From Lepidostoma basale (taxonomy: Eukaryota; Arthropoda; Insecta; Trichoptera; Lepidostomatidae), in the NCBI GenBank assembly GCA_022606425.2, contig JAHDVF020001503.1, forward strand, positions 372,001 to 436,000: a stretch of 64,000 bases of DNA, given 5' to 3'. The notes under the pieces are model-generated. The model was not told where the DNA came from, ran no database searches, and was given only the letters and a program-made list of their open reading frames with translations. Positions 30,471 through 40,369 of the stretch are shown in pieces. A program made the position numbers and the translations under genes. Position 1 is the stretch's first letter, and every line of letters starts with the position of its first letter.

Positions 30471-31725
30471 ATTAATAATAATAATATGCTAACAAGAAAT
30501 ATATCCACAGAAGCAAAAATGGCAGTACACAACGGAGTTCTAGTGCCAACCCTCATGTATGGAAGTGAAGCTTGGAGCTGGCAAAAGAAGGATGAACGCC
30601 GTAGAAATGAGATCACTAAGAAGATTGTGCGGGAAAACGTTGTATGATAGAATACCGAACGATGAAATAAGAGAGAAATCTAAGGCTTATGACTGCATCA
30701 TAGATAAAATTAAAAAAAGGATCCCTGAGATGGTTTGGACATATGGAACGATTGGATGAGTGTAGAATGTTTAAAAAGTTGTACACAAGCAGCGTGAGTG
30801 GAAAAAGAAGTCGAGGACGATCGAGGAAATCATGGCATGACCAAATTAATCAATTACTAAAGGCGGCCACATTCGAAGTCGGAATAATCGATGTGCGTGC
30901 ATGGTACGATGTATGAATGTAGAGGAAGCCCGAGAGGTATGCGAGGACAGAGCATTGTGGCGATCTATCCTCTCTGCCTACCCCTCAGGGGAAATGACGT
31001 GATGGTATGTTAGCAGTTGCTAACTTTAAAAGCGCCGTTTTTGTGATGTAATCACCTCAAAAGCGCATTAAGACGTGTTTTAAATATAAATGTGAACGCT
31101 GCATCTGATTGATATTCGCGATCCATTAGGAAGTATAATAGAACAAAATATGTAAGTTTTAAATTGGGTATGAAATATGAAAAATATGGGTTTTCAGCTT
31201 AGATCTGAAGTCTGTCGGATCATTTATGCATCTGAGGTGTGAAGGGAGATTGTTCCAAGTTGATGGACCGGCTACCGCAAACGCTCGATCCCCGAAATCT
31301 GTACTAGGGCAACGCTTTGGCTCAACTAATCTTCCTATTGTTGAGGAGTTTGCCGAGCGAAGTGTGGATTTCCTTGTGCTTAGGCTGTCCGTTATACAGA
31401 GTTCGGATATATAATTTGGAGCCATTCCATGTAGCGCTTTGAAGACCGTCCAGCTAAGTTTATACTGGATTCTTTCTGGACTCTTAAGCCAGTGAAGTTC
31501 TTTGAGATGTTGTGTTATATGGGACTTTTTTGGAATGCCTTTAATGAGTCTTGCTGCTGCATTGAACGCAGATTTGAAGTTTGTTTAATTGTAATTTTGG
31601 AATGTTTGCATAAATTCCAATACAATCGTACTTCACTAATCTTCTTTTTGACGGATTTTAATCGTCTAAGGTGGAAAAATAGCGCTGACCGTGTTAGGTA
31701 ATTAATTACTTTGGAATTTTAGGGA
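30471..31725 (-). mobile_element. LINE-G (CR1-like) copy split by LINE-A3
   Basis: The AATAATAATATGCTAAC start (antisense ATT tail) is interrupted at about 30492 and resumes at 31013 with TGCTAACTTTAAAAGCGCC. An 88-codon - strand frame (31159-31425) reads LSTRKSTLRSANSSTIGRLV, FGDRAFAVAGPSTWNNLPSH and DFRSKLKTHIFHISYPI. The GDRAFAVAGPSTWNNLP block is the standard C-terminal end of CR1-like LINEs. Upstream parts are frame-shifted. Confidence 0.87.
30493..31012 (+). mobile_element. LINE-A3 insertion in LINE-G
   Basis: It starts at ATATATCCACAGAAGCAAAA and carries NAVEMRSLRRLCGKTLYDRI, PNDEIREKSKAYDCI and RWFGHMERLDE in shifted frames. The end has loop variant CCCC-TCAG-GGG and a GTGATGGTATGTTAG tail. 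TGCTAAC flanks both sides. Confidence 0.83.
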
Positions 31726-31799
31726 CAGGTTTGCGATAAGATAAACACCAAGAAGCTTTGTGAAGTTTTTGGGAACGATATCATCGTCAGTGTCGAACG

Positions 31800-32560
31800 G
31801 TATCATGACGATATTGCTATGGTTGCTGAAAGTGAGGAGGAACTGTAGGAGGACTTAGCAACTTTGCAAGGCATTCTTCAAAATAGCTGCAACATAGAGA
31901 AAAATAAAGGAAAACAAAGCTGCTGACTTTAGGCCGAACGCAACATCAGATGAGAGTAGTGATGTCAGGAGTTCCACTAAAGAACACCAAGGAGTTTGTC
32001 TACCTCGGGAGCAAAATAACATGGGACGGTCGGTTTGGGAGCGAGGTCGACAGCCGTATACATCAGGCTAGGCTTGCATTTAAAAAAAGGTCGAAAATAA
32101 TAGAATCGAATAACATAGACCTTAAACTGAGAATACTCCTCATCAAGATCTATGTATGGAGTATCTTGATGTACGGCTGCGAGACATGATGCCTATCCGA
32201 AAGAAATAAACGGAGACTAGAGGCTTTTGAGATGTGGTCCTATAGATGACTATTAGGAATTTCCTGGAGAGACCACATCACTAATGAGGAGGTTCTTCAA
32301 AGAATCGAAGGAGGAAGGCACCTGCTCAGGACCTTGTCCGAAAGGCGTGCAAGATGGATCGGCCATGTAATACGACAAGAAGGCCTCTTGCATGCCATAA
32401 TGGAGGGTATGACCGAGGGGACAAACTCTAGGGGACCTGTTGGTGGACGTGCGCTGCTCATCATATGCACATTTCAGAAGAGCCGCACAAGACAGGTAAG
32501 AATGGAAGAGAAGAATAGAAGAAATTGCTGCAAACCAATCCCAGGATTGAAACTTTCTAA
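31800..32560 (+). mobile_element. LINE-C (RTE-like) fragment
   Basis: It encodes IAMVAESEEEL, LLTLGRTQHQMRVVMSGVPL, KNTKEFVYLGSKITWDGRFG, SEVDSRIHQARLAFKKRSKI, LKLRILLIKIYVWSILMYGC and a frame-shifted LLGISWRDHITNEEVLQ. These are RT thumb and C-terminal blocks of an RTE-like LINE. A second copy is at 58.6 kb. The YADD box lies upstream of the truncation. Confidence 0.85.
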
Positions 32561-32589
32561 CTATTATTTTAAATTTTGATTAATTTGGT

Positions 32590-32665
32590 CATGCCATGAA
32601 TCGAACCCAGGACCTACGGTATGTCACGTCACAACTCTTGCCACTCTGCTACAAAGGTCATCAAA
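32590..32665 (-). other. tRNA-like SINE head
   Basis: On the - strand, TAGCAGAGTGGCAAGAG (A box) and CTGGGTTCGATTC (B box) occur at tRNA-like spacing. The same GCAGAGTGGCAAGAG and GGGTTCGATT are at 36.76-36.82 kb, which supports a SINE family over chance. Confidence 0.6.
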
Positions 32666-32854
32666 TTATGTCTCATTTGTGTTCAATTAATATAAAAGTA
32701 AGAAGTTCTTTTTCATTGGACTCCGACTGTACGACTTAATACGATTCAAGTTGTTCCCAAAAACATTGTCTGTATGTTTTGTTTGGATGCTAAAAATACT
32801 CCATCCGTGTCGCTGTGACTACGCAGGGTTCTAATATTATATACTTTCGAGCTA
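32666..32854. other. Spacer
   Basis: Nothing is recognised. Confidence 0.45.
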
Positions 32855-33580
32855 TGGTTCGACATTAAGGAGGCAGAATACTCCGTAGAATCAAGAGTGG
32901 ACATTGCTCCATTCGTATGAAAGATGTCCATCTCTGCCCGAGAGGAATACAGTGGGGTAGATGACACATTATACCAGGAGCACGAGAGCAATGGTCCGAC
33001 GTTAAGAAGGCAGAATACTCCGTAGAATCAAGAGTGGACATTGCTCCATTCGTATGAAAGATGTCCATCTCTGTCCGAGAGGAATGCAGAGGGATAGATG
33101 ACACATTATACCAGGAGCACAAGAGCAATGGTCCGACGTTAAGAAGGCAGAATACTCCGTAGAATCAAGAGTGGACATTGCTCCATTCGTATGAAAGATG
33201 TCCATTTCTGCCCGAGAGGAATACAGTGGGGGTAGATGACACATTATACCAGGAGCACAAGAGCAATGGTCCGACGTTAAGAAGGCAGAATACTCCGTAG
33301 AATCAAGAGTAAACTTTGTTCCATTCGTATGAAAGATGTCCATCTCTGCTTGAGAGGAATGCAGCGGGATAGATGACACATTATACCAGGAGCACAAGAG
33401 CAATGGTCCGACGTTAAGAAAGCAGAATACTCCGTAGAATCAAGAGTAGACTTTGTTCCATTCGTATGAAAGATGTCCATCTCTGTCCGAGAGGAATGCA
33501 GAGGGATAGATGACACATTATACCAGGAGCACAAGAGCAATGGTCCGACGTTAGGGAGCAGAATACTCTGTAGAATTAAT
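32855..33580 (+). repeat. Sat2 satellite array, about 5 monomers
   Basis: 137-bp monomers run in register from GACATTAAGGAGGCAGAATA to TAGGGAGCAGAATACTCTG. Two variants occur (GTGGACATTGCTCC and GTAGACTTTGTTCC). They are homogenised locally and in the same orientation as at 12.4 kb. Confidence 0.92.
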
Positions 33581-33902
33581 AGCATTTACCTCACAATGTA
33601 AACAAAAATAAACATTCCAAGTTCACATGAAATTTATGAAATCCGACACGTGAAAGTATAGTTAAGTTCGTTTTTAATTAATAATGTATAACCGTTAACA
33701 AACGAAGTTTACCGAGGATTTCCGAAAACATACGAACGCTCTATTATACTCGATAATTTATTTAATGCACTGAAAACATATGTTTTCCAGAAGTTTTATT
33801 ATATAAAATGTTTCGCCTTGCTAGGGCGTTATTAAAAATTTGATTATGTCAGAACAAAGCGAAACATGTCTCGAATACATATATGTAATATAATAAACCT
33901 CC
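33581..33902. other. Spacer with FB2-like and dispersed repeat sequence
   Basis: 33695-33765 (CGAAGTTTACCGAGGATTTC and following) has a diverged direct copy at 34455-34530. 33785-33850 resembles the FB2 right arm (AGAAGTTTTATTATATAAAA, GTTTCGCC). No coding sequence is seen. Confidence 0.5.
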
Positions 33903-34382
33903 TTATGTATGGAAGCGAAGCATGGAACTGGCAAAAGAAGGATGGAAGTAGAATAAATGCAGTAGAAATGAGATCTCTTAGACGAATGTGTGGATACTCT
34001 GTGTATGATAGAGTGTCGAATGAAAATATAAGAAGAGAATGCGGTGCGAATGATGGTGTCATGAACAAAATAATGAAAGGATCATTAAGATGGTTTGGAC
34101 ATATGGAAAGAATGAATAAAGAAAGAATGGTAAAAAAATTATATGTTAACGATGTAAATGGAACCAGAAATATAATCGGAAGACGGAGGAAAACGTGGCA
34201 CGATCAAATAAATCAAATATTGAATGTCGGCCATGTGAGGAGTCGGAGAAATCGACGCGCGTGCATGACACGATGTATGAATGTTGAGGAAGCGAATTGA
34301 GAAATACGTCAGGAAAGAAAAGTGTGGCGGTCCATTCTTTCTGCCTACCCCTTCGGGGAGACGGCGTGATAGTTAGTTAGTT
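33903..34382 (+). mobile_element. LINE-A1 insertion with 10-bp target duplication
   Basis: It is truncated at TTATGTATGGAAGC. A 144-codon frame (33866-34300) includes YGSEAWNWQKKDGSRINAVE, SLRRMCGYSVYDRVSNENIR, SLRWFGHMERMNKERMVKKL and RACMTRCMNVEEAN. The hairpin is CCCC-TTCG-GGG with tail GATAGTTAGTTAGTT. ATAAACCTCC is at 33893-33902 and 34383-34392. Confidence 0.9.
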
Positions 34383-34392
34383 ATAAACCTCC

Positions 34393-34805
34393 TAGAAATC
34401 TTAAGTATATATAAATATAAATAACTAGTTAGTTTTTCTCACATAAACTGTAAGCGCACGAAGTTTTACGAAGATTTCCGATGGCACACGAGTGCTTAAT
34501 TATCTGTTTATTTATAATCGAAAAGTGGGGTTATGTTGTGCGCGGATCGCGCGATGTTTTCCGAAGATATCCGACGTTAGCCGACCGCGGGGACGCGTAC
34601 TTCGGTTGAGACTTCGGCAGTACTAAATCAGTTCCTGGAGTTGGATACTCCAAACAGTTCCAAGGCGGATGTGGAGGGGAGGGGGGCCACATGCTGGACG
34701 CGTGCCACAGCATCTTTTCTTTTTCTTACCACTCCTTCTTTTAACCCTTTTTCTTCTTTTAACCCTTACCACTTCATTATTTTTTGATACTGTTTGTCAG
34801 CCAAC
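34393..34805. other. Unassigned sequence
   Basis: It contains the diverged second copy of the 33.7-kb repeat (34455-34530), a G-rich stretch (GGAGGGGAGGGGGGCC, about 34674-34689) and pyrimidine-rich TTCTTTTAACCC repeats. No gene is seen. Confidence 0.45.
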
Positions 34806-35265
34806 TTTAATTTAAACTAACTAACCATCACGCCGTCTCCCCGAAGGGGTAGGCAGAAAGAATGGACTGCCACACTTTTCTTTCCTGACATATTTCTCAA
34901 TTCGCTTCCTCAACATTCATACATCGTGTCATGCACGCGCGTCGATTTCTCTGACTCCTCACATGGCCGACATTCAATATTTGATTTATTTGATCGTGCC
35001 ACGTTTTCCTCCGTCTTCCGATTCTATTTCTGGTTCCATTTACATCGTTAACATATACTATTTTTTACCATTCTTTCTTCATTCATCCTTTCCATATGTC
35101 CAAACCATCTTAATGATCCTTTCATTATTTTGTTCATGACACCATCATTCGCACCGCATTCACTTCTTATATTTTCATTCGACACTCTATCATACATAGA
35201 GTATCAACACATTCGTCTAAGAGATCTCATTTCTACTGCATTTATTCTACTTTCATCCTTGATAG
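34806..35265 (-). mobile_element. LINE-A1 3' copy
   Basis: The tail is AAACTAACTAACC and the hairpin is CCCC-TTCG-GGG. The - strand reads through the full C-terminal set up to the QKKDESRINAVE codons, with shifts near 35000-35070. It stops at CATCCTT, where LINE-E sequence begins. Confidence 0.85.
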
Positions 35266-35274
35266 ATAGTTACA

Positions 35275-35515
35275 TTATACAAGATGTGGTCAGATGGGGA
35301 CGTCAAAGACGGCGATACTGGCATCAACACGTAGAAAGGATGAGCTCAAATAGGATACCACACATAGCTCTCCATGGAACGCCAAACGGACAACGCCGAC
35401 CAGGAAGACCCTCGAAACGGTGGAGAGAAAGCTGGAGTTCAGCGTCTCAAGAGGACCCGCCTGAAATAACAGACTCCTGAGTCTACTAAAAGTGAAGAAA
35501 AAGAAGAAGAAGAAG
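35275..35515 (+). mobile_element. LINE-E 3' fragment
   Basis: It encodes VVRWGRQRRRYWHQHVERMS, SNRIPHIALHGTPNGQRRPG and RPSKRWRESWSSASQEDPPE, ITDS stop, then AAGAAAAAGAAGAAGAAGAAG. It is nearly identical to 49.94-50.15 kb. Confidence 0.87.
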
Positions 35516-35599
35516 GTTATTACAACAAAATCGTTAAAAATTCATTTGTAACGATTTATTCTTAAAATAAAAAAAGAATTTACAAAAAACATTATGGAC

Positions 35600-35800
35600 T
35601 ACTAATAGTTTTGCATAGTATGTTACTTTTTAAATCAATCTCCAGGATAGAGACCAGGTTTTCTGGAACAGGTCTCACAAAACCACACTGTTTCCCGTCT
35701 TTCCCCTGGAATCTTTCTGTTACTGCACACAGTACAGTCTTTAGAACCTTTGTCCAGTTTCGCAATGAAGTGGGGCTTGTAATCGCTCCTCTGCATGACG
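35600..35800 (-). pseudogene. piggyBac-like transposase C-terminal cysteine-rich domain, decayed
   Basis: The - strand frame reads DYKPHFIAKLDKGSKDCTVC, SNRKIPGERRETVWFCETCS and RKPGLYPGD. It has a C-x2-C then C-x2-C zinc-binding pattern, as in the terminal cysteine-rich domain of piggyBac/PGBD-type transposases. A TGA stands where the family usually has the next cysteine, and a second stop follows at the tyrosine of a YHT-like end. The DDD catalytic domain is absent. Confidence 0.65.
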
Positions 35801-35935
35801 TATCACGCCAAGTTCCCGCCATTTTAGGTTATGTGAATTCGCAAGGATTATTTTTTGGTAAAATAAAAAAGGAAACCGAAAATATGAATAAGTACAAGAA
35901 AAGTCAGCCTACTCTCATAGATGAAGAATAGTAAC

Positions 35936-36190
35936 GTAGAATCAAGAGTGGACATTGCTTCATTCGTATGAAAGATGTCCATCTATGCCCGAGAGGAATG
36001 CAGCGGGATAGATGACACATTATACCAGGAGCACAAGAGCAATGGTCCGACGTTAAGGAGGCAGAACTCCGTAGAATCAAGAGTGGACGTTGCTCCATTT
36101 GTATGAAAGTTGTCCATCTCTGCCCGAGAGGAATGCAGTGGGATAGATGACACATTATACCAGGAGCACAAGAGCAATGGTCCGACGTTA
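35936..36190 (+). repeat. Sat2 array, about 2 monomers
   Basis: GAATCAAGAGTGGACATTGC to GCAATGGTCCGACGTTA in the standard 137-bp register, with a short deletion in one copy. Confidence 0.88.
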
Positions 36191-36700
36191 TCCGAGGAGC
36201 CAGCTGCTTGTTTTCTTATTCATGACACTTGATGGAATATGGAGAATGTTTTTGATTGATATTTTTCTCGGGAACCTCGGATCTATAGGTGAGATTAACG
36301 TTTGTATTACTTCGATACACCAAACTTCTCGGGGGTTGTTTGCGTTGACAACTTTACTTTCCATTCACCCTGTTGCCTGTCCCAATCTCTCTCTTTATAT
36401 CCTTCTCCAGCGGTCCATCCTTTGTAAGCATACTTCTAAAATATGCAAAACAAACCACTTTTAAAATTCCTCTAAATACGATTTATTTATTACGAAAAAA
36501 AAACTGCATTAACTTTGTGAAGTTGCTTTCTAGTTGTCTTGGCAATAGTCCAAAAGGGAATATCACGCGTTTTGAGTAATGTATTATAATACTTAAGTAT
36601 TTATTTGAATAAATAAATTTACCCTTTTGGGGGATGTGGTGAGAGTTAAAAGCAGTGGAAGTTTCAGCGTTTATTTTTGATTGTAGATGGCGTTACATTG
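36191..36700 (-). other. Mostly unassigned; LINE-A-like scrap at about 36330-36460
   Basis: Antisense CCATTCACCCTGTTGCCTGT, CCCAATCTCTC and AAGCATACTTCTAAAATATG parallel the LINE-A region that encodes the RRVGAGN and YLGSMF blocks. CCGAGGAGCC at 36191 and GGGAACCTCGG at about 36271 form a weak inverted pair. No gene is seen. Confidence 0.4.
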
Positions 36701-36835
36701 GTGTCAAAGTGGCGCAGCGGGTGATGAAGGTCAGTGAGAGTGTGCGGGTGTTGTCAGCAACGGGGGCAGAGTGGCAAGAGCTATGACTGCCACAACGAAA
36801 GTCGGGGGTTCGATTATCGGCGATGGCGATTATTT
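36701..36835 (+). other. tRNA-like SINE head
   Basis: GGGCAGAGTGGCAAGAG (A box, 36764 on) and GGGGGTTCGATTAT (B box, about 36804-36817) are spaced about 40 bases apart and shared with 32.6 kb. Upstream GTGGCGCAGCGGG (about 36711) resembles a second A box. Confidence 0.55.
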
Positions 36836-36889
36836 CTATACACGTGAGAACACCATTGTGCGCTACCATCTTTTTATTTTTTTTATTTT

Positions 36890-37095
36890 TAGTAACAAAG
36901 TGATAGAAGACCGATTGGACGACCAAGGCTGCGATGGGAGGATGAAGTTGGGAGAGATGGGGCAAGATTGTTATAAGTGTCAGATTGGAGGGTCGAAGCG
37001 GAGGACAGGAGGAGTTGGAGACGTAGAATACTGGAGGCTAAGGCTCGATATGGGCTGTAGGGCCATCGAAGAAGAAGACATTGAAAACGCGTACT
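36890..37095 (+). mobile_element. RTE-like LINE C-terminal end fragment
   Basis: In broken frames it reads RPRLRWEDEVGRDG and EAEDRRSWRRRILEAKARYG, a typical RTE-like C-terminus, followed by GAAGAAGAAGAC. Confidence 0.6.
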
Positions 37096-37109
37096 ACTAC
37101 TACTTCCTA

Positions 37110-37325
37110 TGGCCATACAACTCTTGAAGAGTTTAAGCCTCCTTGATGATTTTCGCCAAGCTCCTCGATCCTGCGCCTTTTGCTCCCAGCAGTCCGATTC
37201 GCCCAACCTAGCCAGGTCAGCCAGAATGTCCATTAGGCGCTGTCTAGGCCTTCCTAGAGGTCTTACTGCAGTCGGTCTTGATAGCTTCGTTCTCTTCGGC
37301 TCGGCATACGTGCTCAAACCATGCT
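37110..37325 (-). mobile_element. RTE-like LINE C-terminal fragment
   Basis: The - strand encodes TAVRPLGRPRQRLMDILADL, ARLGESDCWEQKAQDRGAW and RKSSRRLKLFKSCMAI. The pattern is the same as the fragment at 36.9 kb, in opposite orientation. Confidence 0.6.
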
Positions 37326-37344
37326 AGGCGACAAGTTCTAACAT

Positions 37345-37470
37345 ATAATAAACTAGTTTGAGAATTGGATACTGAAAATGATCATGGGAGCCAGACCCGG
37401 TGTTGCAGCGGGAACTTGGAGGCATAGGACCAACAGAGAGATCCGTACGATGACAGTAGCCCTTATTGAA
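37345..37470 (+). mobile_element. RTE-like fragment (weak)
   Basis: ENWILKMIMGARPGVAAGTW, then RHRTNREIRTM, resembles the region just after the YGCETW block in RTE-like LINEs. It is short and has no terminus. Confidence 0.4.
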
Positions 37471-37879
37471 AACGCTTAGGACAAAAAAGGAAGGGACTCA
37501 CCAACCGGGCTCTCTGCTATGTCGAGGGTCTTGGCTGCACACGACCTTTCTTCACTTATACAGCACAGAACCTTCGCAATCTTTGGCGAGTGACGGTTGA
37601 TTTGATACTGGCGTTTTTAAATAGAGTTTTTAAATAAATCAGAGGGGAACAATAATTCGTATGACAAATTATTCGGGACGAGTGTAGGTAGAAAAGCAAA
37701 AGGATGTATACGATACAAATCGAGGGGGCTAATATTGTTATATGAGGCGCACAGAGGCGTTTTGAAGATCTCCTGCATTGAAGGCGATTCGTCTCCTGAA
37801 CGAGGTGACAACAGAGACAGATTTTAGACGCAGTTATAGCGAATTCGTGAATACGCTTACAATGAGAGTAACAAAGACA
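37471..37879. other. Unassigned
   Basis: A 121-codon - strand frame at 37556-37921 overlaps Sat2 at its start and shows no recognised domain. I treat it as chance or an unidentified LINE scrap. Confidence 0.4.
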
Positions 37880-38240
37880 GAACTGCCTCCTTAACGTCGG
37901 ACCATTGCTGCAATGTGTCATCTATCCCACTGCATTCCTCTCGGGAAGAGATGAATATCTTTCATACGAATGGAGCAATGTCCACTCTTGATTCTACGGA
38001 GTACTTTGCCTTCTTAACGTCGGACCATTGCTCTTGTGCTCCTGGTATAATGTGTCATCTATCCCATTGCATTCCTCTCGGGCAGAGATGGACATCTTTC
38101 ATACGAATGGAGCAATGTCCACTCTTTATTCTACAGAGTATTCTGCCTCCTTAACGTCAGACCATTGCTCTTGTGCTCCTGGTATAATGTGTCATCTGTC
38201 CCACTGCGTTCCTCTCGGGCAGAGATGGACATTTTTATCT
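37880..38240 (-). repeat. Sat2 array, about 2.6 monomers, inverted
   Basis: This is the reverse complement of the 137-bp monomer (CTTAACGTCGGACCATTGCT, CTTGTGCTCCTGGTATAATG). It is the only Sat2 array on the - strand. Confidence 0.9.
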
Positions 38241-38555
38241 GAATTAAATTGGTTTTTCTATATCTGGGTTTTCACCCCACCCAAAATAACTTCATCAGAG
38301 CCGTATATAAACATGATATATTAAATATTTTGATGACTTTGAAGCAATCAAACCAACATTACGCAGTTCCTGACGTCATTGACGGCGCACAATGGAATTT
38401 TTGAACTTAATTTTAATTATGAAAGAGCAGGGCTAACTATTGTTTCAGAATTCCCGTGCTTGAAGATATAAGAATGCATCTAAAATTTGGTATATGGACT
38501 TGAAGGAGGTCGGGTAATAGTGTCACATTGGAAGTGTGTGATGCTCCATCTTTCT
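38241..38555. other. Unassigned spacer
   Basis: TGGGTTTTCACCCCACCC near 38265 is a small inverted motif. No gene or family match is seen. Confidence 0.4.
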
Positions 38556-38695
38556 GGGCGCCCTGCTTTAGAAGCGGGAATAATGGATGTATGATACGCT
38601 AGAGAAGTATGCCAGGATGGAACAGTTATTGGTCCATCGTCTCTGCCTATTGTGTTTGAAGCGGAAACAGTGCAAGACACGCTGTATGAATGTTT
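38556..38695 (+). repeat. Sat1 partial monomers
   Basis: About one and a half decayed Sat1 units end at ACGCTGTATGAATG, where a LINE-F tail begins. Confidence 0.75.
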
Positions 38696-39175
38696 TCAAA
38701 TCAAATCAAATCAGTTTATTTACTCAAAAGACATTACAAACAGCATAAATGTTTGAGGCATCAATTGAGTACAGGTAAAATATTATAAACATTCAACATA
38801 ATACCAGGAACGCATTAGTGATGGTTCGACATTAGGAAGACAAAATACTTTCCAAAGTCAAGAGTATTTGTCCCCTAAACGTACTATCACTTACATGAAA
38901 GACGTCGATCTCCGAGGAGACCGCGTTCAGCAGACTAATTGCTCTTCCCACCGACGCCACCAGAGGCAGATTTGTTTCTGGCTGCCGGTAGGTAAAACAA
39001 TCTGTGCTGTCGCTGTCGGAGATATCTATCGGGGTCAAAAAGCCGAACACCCTCCAGTACGGCCGAGTCCTCGAAGTATCCCCTAATTAAACTAAAGAAA
39101 TGGGTAATTAGATGTCCTTCTCTTCGAAGCTGTAGAGAATTGGTTCCGAGCATTCCCAGAAGAAATGCCGTGGGA
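38696..39175 (-). mobile_element. LINE-F 3' copy
   Basis: An AAATC repeat (38698-38714) is the antisense tail. The - strand encodes GYFEDSAVLEGVRLFDPDRY, LRQRQHRLFYLPAARNKSA, GRAISLLNAVSSEIDVFHVS and FRGQILLTLESILSS. QHRLFYLPAAR and NAVSSEIDVF are the kind of C-terminal signature seen in R1/Jockey/CR1-group LINEs. It sits between Sat1 pieces, so it probably inserted into a Sat1 array. Confidence 0.8.
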
Positions 39176-39204
39176 TAGAGACACGGATAACACGGATAAC
39201 ATGT

Positions 39205-39345
39205 TAAGACTAGAAAGCGTGTCAGGATGGAAGAGTGAGGCGGTCCATCATCTCTTCCAATTGTGTTAGAAGTGAGAACGGTGCATGACACGCTGTATGA
39301 ATGTGAAGGCTATAAAGTGTGTCGGGATGAAAGAGTGTGCTGTCC
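39205..39345 (+). repeat. Sat1 partial monomers
   Basis: GAAAGCGTGTCAGGATGGAA, then TTGTGTTAGAAGTGAGAACG and GCTGTATGAATGTGAAGGCT: about one and a half units. Confidence 0.8.
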
Positions 39346-39369
39346 ATATTAGAAGGGAAAATAAATTAT

Positions 39370-39830
39370 TGATGACAAAGGGAATGGGATCTGTCACACA
39401 TGGTCTCTAGCGCAGAGAGAGGAAGGCAGGCTGGCAGTTTTTGAGAGGAAAATACTGAGAAAAACTTTTGGACCCACGCTGGAGGATGGGACTTACAGAA
39501 TTAAAAGAAACCTTGAACTTGAAGAACTGATTAACCATGAAACAGTAGTGAGATTCTGTAAGTCTCAACGCGTACGGTGGGCTGGCCATGTGGAAAGAAT
39601 GCCAGAGGGTATAACACCACAAATTGTATCCAGATGGGTGCCTCGCGAAAAGAGACCAAGAGGCAGATCGAGGAAAAGATGGGCGGATTGCGTGGAACAA
39701 TATTGGGAGAAAATGTAAGGAGCTGGGGAATGGAGAGAGATGGCCAGAGACAGAAGTCAGTTGAGAACCTTGTGGAGGAGGCCAAGTCCCACACCGGGAT
39801 GTAGCGCCGAGAAATAAATGAATGAATGAA
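39370..39830 (+). mobile_element. RTE-like LINE C-terminal fragment with TGAA tail
   Basis: Frames encode AVFERKILRKTFGPTLEDGT, YRIKRNLELEELINHETVVR, QRVRWAGHVERMPEGITPQI, KRPRGRSRKRWADCVEQYW and EWREMARDRSQLRTLW. The order is the normal RTE-like C-terminus. It ends AATAAATGAATGAATGAA. It is distinct from LINE-A, -C, -D and -E. Confidence 0.8.
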
Positions 39831-39876
39831 GGGAAATAGAATATTAAATATAAGAAGGAAAAAAAAGATTTCTTAC

Positions 39877-40148
39877 CAGTAACTGAAGAAGTTAGCCAGG
39901 TCGTAGCAGTCAAACGGTCTCCTTGCTTGGGTGGGCTCTTCAGCGATCCCGCTGTCCACGTCTTCCTCGCCGTCTGAGCTGCCGGAGTCGTCTCCGTCGT
40001 CTTCATCCTCCTCTCTGCCTGGACTCTTGGATGAGTCGCTCCCTTCGTAGTTCATCAGCTCGCCCGCAAACGGAGCTTCTTCTCTTCCATTGGCAATGGC
40101 CTCCCCGCTATTAGCTTCATGGCTCATTTTAATGTTTTCACAATTCAT
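39877..40148 (-). CDS. Short acidic first coding exon (unrecognised gene)
   Basis: The frame reads MNCENIKMSHEANSGEAIAN, then REEAPFAGELMNYEGSDSS, an acidic run REEDEDDGDDSGSSDGEEDV and a non-acidic end RRPFDCYDLANFFSY. An in-frame TAA lies just upstream and the ATG context is CAAAATG. The second Met (residue 8, AAAATGAG) is an alternative start. The frame ends TAC TG|GTAAGA with the donor at 39876-39875, phase 2; the apparent Trp-stop is intronic. The larger acidic exon at 20570-22476, 17.4 kb downstream on the same strand, has the same donor phase. I do not recognise the family. Confidence 0.72.
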
Positions 40149-40204
40149 TTTGAAGTGACGTTATCTTTTAACAAGAGTTTCGAGCAGCAATCTGTCTATT
40201 ACAC

Positions 40205-40345
40205 AGCGAGTTTTTAAGAAGAAGCCGATGGACCGCCACACCCTTCTATCCTGCACATTTCTTTAGCTTTCACATTCATACAGCGTGTCGTTCACTGTTC
40301 TCGGATCTGAGCCTATATCTTTCACACACTTTCAAGCCTCTCTCT
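40205..40345 (-). repeat. Sat1 partial monomers, inverted
   Basis: GATGGACCGCCACACCCTTC, CTTTCACATTCATACAGCGT: about one unit, antisense to the array that follows. Confidence 0.8.
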
Positions 40346-40369
40346 TTGATTATGCAGTTTAAATTTGCA

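Noticed and set aside
32865..33585. Overlapping - strand frames of 80-130 codons (CSWYNVSSIPLHSSR repeats)
   Set aside because: They are frames through the 137-bp Sat2 monomer. Open frames arise because 137-bp units shift frame in a periodic way, not from selection.
37556..37921. 121-codon - strand frame
   Set aside because: It starts inside Sat2 and has no recognised domain or splice context.
39407..40006. 199-codon - strand frame overlapping the acidic exon at 39877-40148
   Set aside because: It is a different frame. It crosses the exon's GTAAGA donor and continues through an RTE-like LINE fragment on the other strand.
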